Assembly: GCA_008711295.1 (NCBI GenBank) | Contig: VUYV01000020.1 | Location: 6,519,316-6,583,315 of the forward strand | Source: Anarhynchus alexandrinus | Taxonomy: Eukaryota > Chordata > Aves > Charadriiformes > Charadriidae | DNA: 64,000 nt | Direction: 5' to 3' | In this document: in pieces, positions 47,261-59,665 of the stretch | How the letters are laid out: each line of letters starts with the position of its first letter | Position numbering within the stretch: position 1 is the first letter of the stretch | Notes under the pieces: generated by a model | Told to the model about the DNA's origin: nothing | The model's database searches: none | What the model saw: only the letters and a program-made list of their open reading frames with translations | Program-made: the position numbers and the translations under genes

Positions 47261-50200
47261 GTGGCACAGTCAGTAGCCTCTGCTGAACAGGTCTCTCTCG
47301 TACATAAAAAAAACCCCGAACACTGCCCTTGAAGCCTCTTTGGTGGCCTTAGGATAAATCAGGAGAAGAGGTGGCCCCGGCCCAAGGACCTGAGCAGCCC
47401 TGTGCCCAGCAGTGTGTCGTGGGAAGCTGGAGCCCGCGCTGAGCTCACCTTCCCCCATGAGTCTGATCCTGGTGGTACAGTCACAGACATCAGCAACCTG
47501 GAAACTGAGCTTTGGCATCACTGAGTGACCGCTGAGACAGAGCTGTGGTGGAATGGCACGATGATGCAAAGATACCTGTCAAGAATGAATTTCCTCTCAC
47601 GGGAGCACAGAGATGAAGGTGGAGAGGAAACTTTCAAGCTTGTTGAAAATGCATTCAAAAATTCTACAGTACTTCACCTAAGGGACAGTCGAGCACTGTC
47701 AATGTGAAAGTTTCTGGAGCTATAGTCCAAAATCTGCTCCCCAGAAACCCAAAACTGCCTTTGCTTTTTCCCAGTCCTTCTGTGGAGCCCTATGGGACCA
47801 TGGAGGCTGGTAGATCCTGGGAGGGAAAAGAAAGGTAGGTGAACTGACTGAAAAATAGTCAGGTTTTGGTCAGATGCCTGCTGGATTTCTTTCAATAGAC
47901 TCATCAAATTCACAGCTTTTCTACAGAACACTTAGTTTCCATGAGTGAGCCTTTTCTGTTGGAAAATTTCCAAAATGTTTGCTCTGACACTGCTCAAGCT
48001 TATCATGAAGTAAACTGCAGGATATGTATTCCACAATGGCTGAGTTAATCCATTCAGAAACATTAATGCCAATGAATATATCTCCACTGAACAGCAAAGT
48101 TATCATCTGGATTTTGAACTCTCATAATTCAAAGAAAATGTGAAACAGGCTTTTGATTTGATCCACCATGGCTATAAGAACTGCGTATGAAATACAGCTC
48201 CAAGCTCTGCTCCAAACCATTCAAAGTCCAGTGGTTACTCTTAGGATTTTATTTGAACTCTTACCTACAATTTTGTCAGTAATAACTGTGTTCAGAATTT
48301 TTTTATGTGAAGTTGGGATATATAGCAAATAGGTAATCATGTTCCCTATGCAGTACACATCCTGAATCTCAGCTCTGATCTCAGTCCCGCTTTCTGAGGA
48401 TGCTACTGATACTACAATCAGCAGAAAAACAGATTTAACTGTTATTTAAAAGATCACTCATTAATCTGAAAGGAAACGGCCGCAGCAATTTCTGTTTTCT
48501 GTCATTGCTTGCCTCAATTCCTCGTGTGCATCCACAGAAAAGCTTCACTGAAACTGAAGGACATCCATACATGTTGATAGGCTCATGGCCAAAGTGTCCA
48601 GACACACATCTAGAGCATTACTGATGGGTATTTAAAATTACAGCAAGGGAAGGGAGAAAGGGAAAAGTGAGAAGACAGCTGGGTTTCCAGCATGGAAGAT
48701 CACCTTCTTTCCCCTCCCTCATCAGCACTCTTCAGTATTTCTCCACGAACAACACCAAGTTGAAAAGAAAGAGCAGAAAGAACAATTTCTTTGACTTGTC
48801 TTGCGGTTGCCTGTCTTCCTTCACTCTGTTACATCCTTCACACAAGTATAAGTTTGAACATTTGTTTTGGGATCCTAATGCTAAAACGAGATCCTAAGGT
48901 CCCAAAAGTATAACATGTCTCCAGCTTTCCTTACTTACCCTTCTGAACACACAGCTTTCCCTTTCCCATCAGGGTTCCTGTTGGGCAAATCTGGCCCTCC
49001 TGAGGGGGGAAAAAAAAAAAGGTGTAGTTTACTTTTCAAGCAAAGCTATTTTCTGATAAATGTTCTCAACATATTTTGTTACAAAATGGCCAACTTGAAT
49101 TAGAAACTGACATTTTCTTTGTTTGTCTGGGACATGTGTCTTCGACACTGGTGTCCTTCAATGAAATGAAATGGGAATTGTTGCATGTTCAGGGATGATA
49201 TTTGTTCTGGCATTCTCTGTTGTCCACATATTCACATTAGGCTAATTTTTCCTATTTCTACATTGCCATATACTTGGCAGGTAGAGCAAAATAAACAGTA
49301 GCGTAGTTAATCAATCCAATCTTGTTGGAAAGGAACTGAAGGGAGACCTTTGTTGTTGTGGAAACCTAGCAGTGACAGAAAACCCTGTGTCTCTCTTTGC
49401 CAATAAGAATTGGTTGGAAATTGAGTGAATTGGGAAATAACAGCTATAAATATGCTTATGAATTACTAGCTTGATCCTACAAAGCATTTTTATTAACATC
49501 CAAAATTAAAAAGTGTTTGAAGTTCAAGCACAAGTTTAAAATGAAGCATATTATTAAATGCATATTCTCTTTGGGAGGCATTAATAAAAGTCTGTTTTTT
49601 CACTATTGTGCCTGTTATGCTGCCAGGGGAGCTTATGCTCAGAATCAAGGGGACAGAGGGCTTTCTGTAAGGCAAGAGGTTTACTTCACCTTTATCTACG
49701 GAAAAGATCATAGAGATATAAGATGGCTGCCTTCTGCAGATGGAAATAATGGAACTGTTTCTTATCTGCCATTCCAAGTTCATGCAATTGAGGACTATAG
49801 ATCATTTCTCTTACAGCTTTTTCCTTCCACTCAGTGCTGCCAGAAAAGTGTGATAACTCATTGTAACCCATACTTCAGGCAGCTATCAGATCAACCAAAC
49901 ACTGATCAAGCCATTATGAACACTGGAAAGTGATGCCACGTCTTGCAGAATGTGTACCTCTGCATTTCTTGGAAGTAAATATTTGTGTGAGCAGAAGCAC
50001 TCTTGGAACACACCCTGACTGTAACCATGGCTCAGTCTCTCTTTCACATGATCCCAGATCATCTGGATCCCATTCAAGGACTTTTGAGTAGTGGGGAATT
50101 GAGTAAATTTGCATTTCTACACGGTAAGCTTCTTCTCTAAGGTCTACCTAAGAGGTAGGGCATGATCCTGAAAGAATTTGGAAAGCTCTTAGCACCCAAG

Positions 50201-51513
50201 ACAAGGGCATACAGTACTTCTATAGTACTAAAAACAAAACAGCTTCACCCAAAGGAACTCTCACCCCTATATAGCAGCCTGTACAGCAAGAGGGTTTGTC
50301 CCAGTGTCCAAGTCAGCTCTGCAGCCCCAGCCACCTTCCTCCTTACTCTGAGCCTCTGCCCCAGGATGCTGCCGAGGAGCAGGGCTGTGACCCCTTCCCC
50401 TTCTCCCTCATCCAGGCGGTGGGAAAAGAGGAGGGAGCAGACATGGCTCTGGGGCTTTTCTCCTCCTCTCTCTCTTCCTTGGCCAGGTGTTACAGAAAGG
50501 CAGGTGAGGAGGGAAATGCCTTGTTGCTCTCTCCTAGCCAGGAAAGAGGAGGGAAGTGCTCTGAGTGGGATTTGCATTGCAGAAAGCGTGCTGTTGGGTA
50601 GCTGAGGGGATGGGAAGGGGGCTGTCCCACAAGAGGTGGGTAAGGAGCAGGTACACAGCCAGGAGGAGTCCTCTGCCTGTAACGCCCTCCCACACACATA
50701 GTCCTCAGGGTTGCACTGAAAAGTAATTTAAAGTGCTACCCCAGACAGCCCGGAGACTGTCCCGTTCAGCCTTGTGAAAGTGGCATTGTTCCACATAGCT
50801 TCAGGCAGAAAGAGTGTGCCTTGTCCCTTTAAAATGACAGTCAAACATGGCCTTGAATTGGGCTGCAGGAAACAATACCTCCTTCCGACACTTTATCCAG
50901 AAGAATGTATTGTTACTAATTAGAACAAACATCTAATTATAAGGATCCACTCACATTCCACGTCTCTGACAGAAACAGTATCTCTCTTGCAAATGTCTCA
51001 TGAATTTTCCATTTGGACATGGCCAATGGTTTGTCTAGCTATGGTGAGAACACCAAACGCATGGAGGGCCCATCCATGGTGACCAGCATGACCCCTCTTA
51101 GTCCAAAGCCAGATTCATGGAGCACAACTAATACAATACTACCTGCACTGCGACCGACTGGAAGTCAATCTGAATACAAAGCTAGAAGAGACACCTCAGA
51201 GCTTCCCCGGCTGACCAGGATGTCCACGGCCTTAGGAAGTTGCTTTGGCTTGCGAGGCTGTGTTCTTCATCTCAGAGGGCACTGCTCCCTTAGCCAGCTG
51301 TTGCCAGGGGCTGATGACACTGATTTAGTGCGCCTTTGTGTCCTTCTCCTGGCACTGAGAATCTGACACCACCAACACTTTTTAAATGGCACAGTGCAAT
51401 CTATTAAGAGCCAAGAGGAAATCTGGGTGACTGTGTTACCGTTTGATAATTAGCTATCTTATTAATATAATAACTTGTCAGCACACTACAGATTTCATGA
51501 GTGTTTGAGTCTC
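47261..51513. other. Gene-free stretch
   Basis: Noncoding. There is a G-then-A run at 49003-49020. The stretch 50290-50700 is GC- and pyrimidine-rich, with overlapping open frames on both strands (up to 150 codons) that reflect composition. The plus frame 49517-49933 (138 codons) matches no family I know. Confidence 0.45.
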
Positions 51514-51535
51514 TGTGTGTGTGTGTGTATGTATG
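51514..51535 (+). repeat. (TG)n microsatellite
   Basis: A short TG dinucleotide run ends in TATGTATG. Confidence 0.85.
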
Positions 51536-53301
51536 AAAATATTAACCTCTAGACATGAAGGGTGGGAGGATGTGGGACTGTGTAGCTCTGTGGCATCTTG
51601 GTCAGTCTTGGCGAGAAACCTTTCCCGTTTCTGTACTCTAACTGTACTTGAAATCCAGTGAGAGCCTAATTAAAATTAATGGAGAAATAAGATGTTGGGG
51701 AAAAGCAAAGCAGCATAAAAATAGAAATGCTAACACTAGAAAATATTAGATCTCCATGAACGCTCTTAGAATGCATTTTTTTCAAATGAACAAATCAAAA
51801 TATTCCTCTGGGACTTGCAAAAGTCTTCAGAGTGTAATATATTAAAAAGACTGTGATACTGTAATAAAACAATGAGTTTTACTTGACATTTACCTCTCTA
51901 CAGTGCTGGAATCAGTAGCCAATACCTAATCAGCTTTCCCCATTCATCTCTTACCCCAACAGCCTCTGAAACAGAAACCTCCTGGCCCATATTCAGAGGA
52001 AGAGACAGTGGAGCAGAGGTCCCAAGCGCTTCGGTACCTGCTGACATCCCTTCCCACATCTGTCCCACTTGGTGTGTTCATGCAGTTTAGTGTGGAGTGG
52101 GCAGCAGCAGCTCAGAGGGTTTTTTCCATGAGTTTGGGGGATGTACCATGCTCTGTGACAAATCTGCTTAAAACCTGATTGTGCAATGTGGCTCTAGTTG
52201 TGTTTTAATTCCACCCTAAGCCATGACACAGAGGGGGACACAAAAGCTAAAGCATTTTAAAAAAATAAGGCTTCAGAGTCTGCTACGAACTCATCATAAA
52301 TATATCATTATGCAATGTTGGACAAGGTAAACTGGAGTGCCATAACAATGTTTTTCTATGGCTCAGCCTGTGTCTTTTTTTTTTGGCAATGTTTGTTTTG
52401 AGGATAATTGCAACGCCTTGACACATTTGTACCCTTGAGTTATTGATACATATTCTTAAGCCATAAGAACAGAGTTCAGATCAGGGAATACTTAGTGAGA
52501 TTGCCTATCAGAGAGGATTTTAAGCAAAAAGCTCATAGCAACTTTGTTGCTTCATACAGGTCTATAATCTTTACAGCAATAGATGTTTAATTAATGAAAT
52601 CGATACAACCCATGGCAGAGTGAGTAATGAACTGTCGGTAAATTATCCCTAGCAGATGGAAGGAAAAAAAATCTGCTGTGTTATTGCAAGGGTGCATTGA
52701 GGATGCCAAAGAGAATGTAAGAAGCGAATATTTCCTATTCCAATATACCTCTTGAGTTCAACTTATCAACTAGTGAAATTCCTCTTTATTGCATTCTTGA
52801 GCCATCTGGGGTGCCTGGTGCCATCATGCACTCCTATATGCTATAGGTGCAACCCAGACCTGGGGTGGGTGGCAGAGGGACATCACTACCCTTGCCAGGG
52901 ATCTGCTGCTCCCCAGATTCCGCCTCAGATAGATTTTTCTTCTTCGTGACAGGCTGAGAACACACTTGCAAAGAGTGCAGTAGAAGGCTTGTGCCTCCTG
53001 TCTCTAAATTTCAGCTATCGGTTGCAATAAAAACATAAAATGATCTTATTTTGCATGATTAAATGAAGATTGACACTAGATCAAATTATTTGCTGAAAGC
53101 TTGTGATTTCATGTAACTAACCATGGTTTTGAAGCTAACTGCAATGCACCTGCAAATTACTTAGAAACACTTCTGCATTTACACGAGGCAATCTCTGAAA
53201 AGCTACAAGCTATTAGCTGTATTTATGAACTTTGATTCCATTGTGTGCCAAATTATTTTAATCTTTTAAGTCAGTGAGGCACAGGCAAATATTGGAATGG
53301 G
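51536..53301. other. Gene-free stretch
   Basis: AT-rich unique sequence. The part 52280-52700 is non-repetitive and homeodomain-site-rich, a plausible but unproven conserved element. No gene recognised. Confidence 0.45.
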
Positions 53302-53319
53302 TTATTTATTTATTTATTA
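53302..53319 (+). repeat. (TTTA)n microsatellite
   Basis: About four TTAT/TTTA units. A short AGAC/AGAT tetranucleotide run follows at 53392-53409. Confidence 0.8.
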
Positions 53320-56300
53320 ATCCAGAGAGATTTCAGAATTCATTTAAGGCATTGGTTAAAGTTTTTGGAGATGAATCACGTGCAAATATAAAGACAGATA
53401 GACAGACAGCTACTCCATGCCTGGTTCCAGCAAAAGCCCCCTCTCATGTCCCAACCAGCACGTCCCAGACTCAAACCTGAAGGGTGTCTTTACTCATGAG
53501 GAAGGTCCGTGGTTGCTTTGGGCCGGACGGCACACCTCTGGCAGCCTGGGATCTGGGGCATGGTCTTCAACAGGTGCAGGGTCAGTCCCTAGGCCTGCTG
53601 CCAACAAATCGGGGTGCCAATTTAACAGATACCAGATGCCTCTTGTCTAGGTGATAAAATTCATCTAGAAGACAAGGTTTGTTTACCTCTGGTGCTCTCA
53701 AAGTATATATGAATGGATCTGTGAGTGGGAAAGACTCATAACCTGAAAAGTGGCTTAAGACATCTAGGCAGTTGGAAAGATAGTTTGGAACTAAAAATCT
53801 ATTACCAATTTTTGATTATTGTTAGCCTGATGTGATGCAAGTTTATGAAGCTGACGCAAGATAAAAGAGTCCTCCAGTGCTAACTGTTTCCAGAACCCCA
53901 GCAAAAGGAGCTTTGCTACTGTTGTGTTTCCATACAGGCAGTATTCCTAACATGGTTTGCACTGCAGCCCACGAGCCTTGCTAGCACTTTGGAACATTAT
54001 TTGTATGAGAAATGCCAGACCTGGCAATGTGGTGATATAATACACTAATAAAGCAAATTCTGCGCAATGTTCAATAGGAAAGATTTTTTTTTTTATTTTA
54101 GGAAGAATTTTTATTTAACATATTTTTTCTTAAAAGCAGCGACCCATAATAAATCATTCTTGGCACTCATTAATGACTTTATTATCCATTTCCACCCTCT
54201 CTGTTTCTAAATGATGGAAACAAGTTTTGGATTGCAGTGGGAGGCAGCTGAATGCTCCAGCATTCTGCTGTGAATCCAGAGCATTTTGTTAAACCTCTTG
54301 CACTATTTCCAAAAAAGCTAGAAATACTTTCATGGCAACAGACTACAAGGGGCTGTCTTTTCCTATAAAATTCTAAACACACACATTTTCCTTCCTGATT
54401 TTCTCTGCATGTGTCAAAGTTAGGCAGGAATTCTATAGCACTTAGTACTCGCTGATGTAGAAATGACTGCCAAATGAACGGTTTATACTGGAATATCTCA
54501 TTATTTATATAAGTATGCTACAGTATGGACATTTAATTTAGTTCTCATTCCAAACCCATGACAAGTCACTTTGACACCTTTAAGAAACGTTTCACATATG
54601 GTAAGATGCAGCATTCAAAACTGTAAAAGGAAAAAAAAAATAGATGACTCAAATTAAACAGGAGATTTTTAAACAATCAAAGGAAATACTTCAAGTTTGT
54701 AATAATACATCTCAGCCATTTACTGTTTAATAATTTTAATGATGAATTAATATATCTGGGGACCAAGGATGGTACAGTAGGTTTGGGGGCTGGCTCTTTT
54801 CGCTCCCAAAAGACCTAGGGCAAAATTTTGCATGCACTAATGGAAATGTCTTTTTGGATATATGAGGAGTGAAGGCTTTTGTGGGAGTTTCTGATATGTT
54901 GTGGTGCTGCTGCAGATCTGAACATGAGGGAATCCAGGCAGCAGCCCAGGTACTGAGACAGCCAGGTAGGGATTTGGTACTGCACCTGCACTCCCTATCC
55001 TGTCTCTTACCATGACATAACCTTTCACTTCATGAATAAAATAGTCCTGCTTATCCCCCACTCCACGTAAAAATACCATTTTAGCTAAAATACATCTCTG
55101 CCATAAAACTAAATCAGACTACTTGTCTAATGGAGCTGACTGGAAAGTAGCACCAAAGCTTGATTTACTGCATAGGCTAGGTGTGGAAGTGTTTGGTTTC
55201 AAAGCTGAAAACTTATACGGAGCACTTTCTCTATGAAGTGCGAGTTTGAGCCATGAAGTCTGGCTTTGGAATGGCAACTGCCTGGGTACTACCAAGATTT
55301 GGGGTGCTCCTACTCAGCTCTATGAATGGCTCATTTGCCAGGGCCCCTCACAGCAAGGAGCACACACTTAGTGCTCCAATAAACAAATGACCGTGAGGGC
55401 TAATAAGGCTGAGTATAAGACTAGTAACACTGGGTTTCTACTGGGTGAAAGCCTGCTGAGAACACTTTCCATGCCTGCTTGCTTAGCTTCAAGAGACCTT
55501 AGGTGTGGTGCTTGAAAGTTAGCATGACCTCAACATGCAAGTGAATCACTTAATGACCTGCTGTGCTCTTTGACCGTGATATCGCACCAAATTACTAATG
55601 TCTTGTTGCTTAGAGGGCAGCAAGCAGGCAAGCGCGTGTGGGGAAAGACCTCAGTTACAGGTTCTCCCAAGGCACCCCACCTTGGGGCTTCCTCACATCT
55701 TTAGGCAAGTGTCTGTCAGCATTTGCCACTGAGATGAAAAGGCACAGAGGTGTCTGAGTTGTGTAGTTCTTGCCTGGGCCTGCAACGGTCTGCTCTTACT
55801 GTGCTGGGTGGAGATAGGCTCCAGGGTCCACTGGTTTCTGTACATATATATAAATACACACATAGAGAGAAATATATGGATATCATATAGGTATCAAGTA
55901 GAGAGCAGAAGTATTTTCTGTCTAGAAATGCTTAGTGTATAATAAATAAGACAGCAAGAAATTACCACTAAGACAAACACTTAAAATACACAAAACATGA
56001 GGTGTTTAGAGTGTATTTTGTTTACCATTTTTATAAAATACGTCTTTGACAAGCTCTTTTGAACAGCAAGAGCTTTTATCCAACGCAAATAACAACACTG
56101 CCCAGTGTTACCAAAATAAAGATGAAATACTGTCAGTTGTAACTTCTGAAGCTTTTCTAATCCATTTTCTTCTTTTTTCTACTCATCTTGTGTGCTCACA
56201 TACATCCACTCTCCAGCCTGATCCTCTCCCATCCATTACCACTACAAGCTGCTCCCTTGACCTTAAGTGCAAGAATCAAGATTATCTTCCAAGAGCATCT

Positions 56301-59119
56301 AAGAGGGAGGAGGGGAAAGACAACAGCCGAACAGTTTTCCTAGGGCTTTTTGTGTTTCCCCCTTTAGAATATATTCAGTGTCCTTTCAAGGGGTGCATAC
56401 AATCCCTCTCTGTCCCTTTGGAGAAGCCACCACCAACCTGGCCACTTTGTAAGGCTTCTGCAACACATCAGGGGACTTTGCAGCTGTGAGACCTACTAGA
56501 GTACACAGGATACTCTCCACGAAGGCCAGTAGGGTTGCCTAGCCCAGACCCCAAATTTTAAGGTTACCTAGAGTCTGTAAGAAGGGGAGCTGTATTTTTT
56601 CCAAGGAGGTTCATGCATATCCAGAGCCAGCTAGTTTGTTATAAGGCTGATATTGTAATGGAGTCCATGAATGTTCGTGCTAAAAGGAAAATGAAAGGGG
56701 ACTACCCCACATTTAATGAAACAAAACACAAGTGAGTCAGTCTTTAAATCTTTCACCAGATAATTTCTCTCTCATAATGTGCTCTTTCTATCCACTAATT
56801 TGACAGTGTGTTCTTTTAAATGTAGGTATCTGATCGATGTCCCTGGGTAAGTTCATCTGGCTGATGAAACAAAACAGCAATATCTAACGACAACGCCTGG
56901 CACAGGTACAAACACAATCAGTCTCTCCCATTTATCTTGAGATTGCATGCAAAGTACTCTGAAATGCAAACACACTACATCTCTTCTATTTTTTGATGTT
57001 GAAAGATTTAAAAAGTGTAATCCACATTAAGCTTCTACATTTCACCAGCCAAGACTGACTGAAAAGTGTGTACTTTTAGACGGTAACTGCAGTATTCATT
57101 GTTGCTACTAACTCTGTGCAACTGTGTGGGGTTTGGGGTTTTTTTTTTTAGTCTTCCTTATGGAATTCCTGAAAGTGCTTTGGCAAATCATATGTAATGT
57201 TTAATTCATATAACTTTCCTTTTCTCTTGTTTTTTAAGTGAAGCCATTAAGTTAAAGCTTGAAATGGAATCTCATACATCTACCTTGAATGCTGAAGAAT
57301 AAACCACAAAACAGAGATCTGAGAAAAGTTAAAACTGCATTTGAGAAAAGTTTGGGTTATTCTTAGTGTTTCTAAATCAGGCTCAGTGTACCTCATATTT
57401 ACAACTGGATCTATGTGCTGGTTTTAGAGAGCACTTAACGGTTAATGATACATGTTTTAGGTATTTAGTCAATCACAAACAATTCTATATTTATACCCTT
57501 GAACTTTGTTCCCATTGGTTCCACTGAATGGATAAAACCAACAGTGATTTCTATGCCTGGAAGAGTCCAATTGGGCAAGTGTTGAACTGTCTTCTTGCAA
57601 AAAGGCACCTTCAGAACACAGAATATGTTGATATCTTTACCTGGTTACTCTATTTTCAACACAAACACTTCTAGTAGTTACTGAGGCAGGTTCTTAAATC
57701 TCTAATCCCTACTATCCAACAAGCCACATCATCTACTTCTAGTTTCTCTGCCACAGTCCCTTTTCCTACTGCCCAGCTAAAAGGAAAAACTTCTGGTGAA
57801 CTTCTTCTTTGTACATCTTTAGAATCAGTTGAGAGTGGAGAAGAGGTAAATACATCCATACATTTGTTTTTAGGTTTACATCAGCAGAGGCTCTGATGCT
57901 ATTAAGGAGTGTCTAACTTTCGCTGAAGAGTTTTTCTTGCTCTGGTATATGAGAGAACAAGACCGCAGTCCTGTGTAAATGTGCTAGGGAATGTAGAAAC
58001 ACTGAGTTAGACACATGTTCCACTTCCTTCGTGTGCTGAATCACCCTTGTCAGGAGCTTCTTTAGAGACCTAATAGGGCAATCTGTCATTCACAGAAAGG
58101 AGCACGTGGAGTGTAAAATGCTGTTACTGGAATTTATCAAGAGCAGCTTCCATAACCTGCTACACTGTAAAAATGTTCACATTTTAGCATGCCAACGGAG
58201 CTTCAGCATTGATACCTTCAACAAATAGGAAGCACATGGCATATTAAGCTTGTTTCCTCTCAAGTCCACAGTTCAGTTTTAGAGGATACATATGAAGAAA
58301 AAATGCAGGCATCAACTGCCCAGGTTAAAGAGACAAGGCCTTTTCTTGTGTGACTGAAGTGAGGAGTCACATAAAGCAAATGGACTTGGCAGCTTTCCCT
58401 TGCTTCTTTTTGTTTCTGAGGTTGAACAGCCGTCAGAAGAGACCCAGAAAGTAATGTGATCGGTCAGTGACCATCTGTCCATGAAAAATACACAGTTTTG
58501 GAGTGAGGCAAGAAAAGGGGGATTTCTTGGGCAACGTTGTTCAGCCTTTTTCAAATAACACATCAGTTCATGTAGTCATGTTGGGTCTCTGAACTGGAGA
58601 CAGACAAGGAGAGCACCAACAGCACGCTGAACGGCCACATCGTTAGAATGAAATTAATCTGCCCTTGAACTCCAGAGTTTAGAACTCGGTTTGCTTTCCT
58701 GCAGCTTTGCTTGGTTTTGACCATAGTGTCTCAATTACAACTAATCTATATTTTGACATGTCCAAAAGGCTGAATCTTCTTAATATGAAGTTAATATCAA
58801 AGCTGGGCCGGTTTCTGCAAGGAACTCAAACGTAGACACAAAGGAATGGAGAAAAACAGTTCCCACTGGCTGTCATGGGGTTTGGTGGTGGTTCTCCCAT
58901 TTGTTGGGGCCTATTATTTCTACAGGGAAAGGGGGACTCACCTTTCTGTTGTAGGTGAATATGAAGGCATAATACTTTGCATTTGGGAAGAGATAACTCC
59001 TCTCTCCTGTATACACTGCTGTAGATTTTAACTAATGAGAAGCTACTCACTTATTATCTCTACTAAGCAGACACTAGGTTAATGTAATGTGTGGCAGCAG
59101 GAAGCATTAAGGGAAGTGC
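53320..59119. other. Gene-free stretch
   Basis: Noncoding and mostly AT-rich. T-rich runs lie at 54084-54094 and 57139-57149, and an AT-rich patch near 55840-55880. The plus frame at 56046-56489 (147 codons) has low-complexity Ser/Thr/Pro content and no recognisable family. No transposon recognised. Confidence 0.45.
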
Positions 59120-59175
59120 AAAAAACTCCTATGTCATATATCCCCTTCTGTGAAAATGGGTATTGCAACAGGTAT
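59120..59175 (-). mobile_element. Possible MIR-like scrap, antisense
   Basis: TATATCCCCTTCTGTGAAAA TGGGTATT recalls the antisense MIR phrase 'gtttccccatctgtaaaatgggaataat'. Only about 30 bases support it. Confidence 0.35.
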
Positions 59176-59570
59176 TATCTCCTGCTGACTTTGCTTCTTC
59201 TTCACTGGCCTTCTTCACTCAAGTTGGTTTTACACCAATTGTGTAAAATCATCTAAGCCATCAGTGAAGGTATTACAGAAAATCTAATTAACGCTTACTC
59301 ACCTTTCTACCAAATTTTTCAACAAACCAGGTGGCAATGAAAGAATTTAACTTACACATCAATAAAGAGCATATTCTCTTTGCTGGCTCCAAACGTTCAG
59401 TAGCTCCACCACAACAGGGTGTGCTTGTCAACTCTATTGCATGTTTCATCATTTGACAAAGAAATAGATCTGATGCAGCAATGTTCAGATCTCTTTGTTT
59501 CAACAAAATTCCCTTTGATTTAATGAAAAGATGTAAAGAAGGTTCAGGCCATATTTATAAAGAATTAAGT
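59176..59570. other. Gene-free stretch
   Basis: Unique AT-rich DNA. Nothing recognised. Confidence 0.5.
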
Positions 59571-59665
59571 CCATATATATGTGTGCGTGTATGTGTACCT
59601 CTGTGCATGCATACATATAGGTAATATATAAACAGGTACAACACACAGAGGCACACAGAGAGAAA
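59571..59665. repeat. Degenerate TG/AC-rich compound microsatellite
   Basis: ATATATGTGTGCGTGTATGT leads into TGCATGCATACATATAG and then ACACACAGAGGCACACAGAG. The TG-rich left half and AC-rich right half make the region loosely self-complementary. Confidence 0.7.

Noticed and set aside
49517..49933. 138-codon plus frame
   Set aside because: No recognisable motif, and the composition is like the surrounding noncoding DNA.
50162..50697. 147- and 150-codon frames on opposite strands
   Set aside because: They arise from a GC- and pyrimidine-rich segment with few stop codons. No family resemblance on either strand.
56046..56489. 147-codon plus frame
   Set aside because: Low-complexity Ser/Thr/Pro-rich translation from a pyrimidine-rich stretch, with no family resemblance.
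56826..56846. Possible 21-base microexon between TGTAG and GTAAGTT
   Set aside because: The donor is good, but the acceptor lacks a convincing pyrimidine tract and there is no flanking exon to join. Such short AG...GTAAGT arrangements occur by chance.
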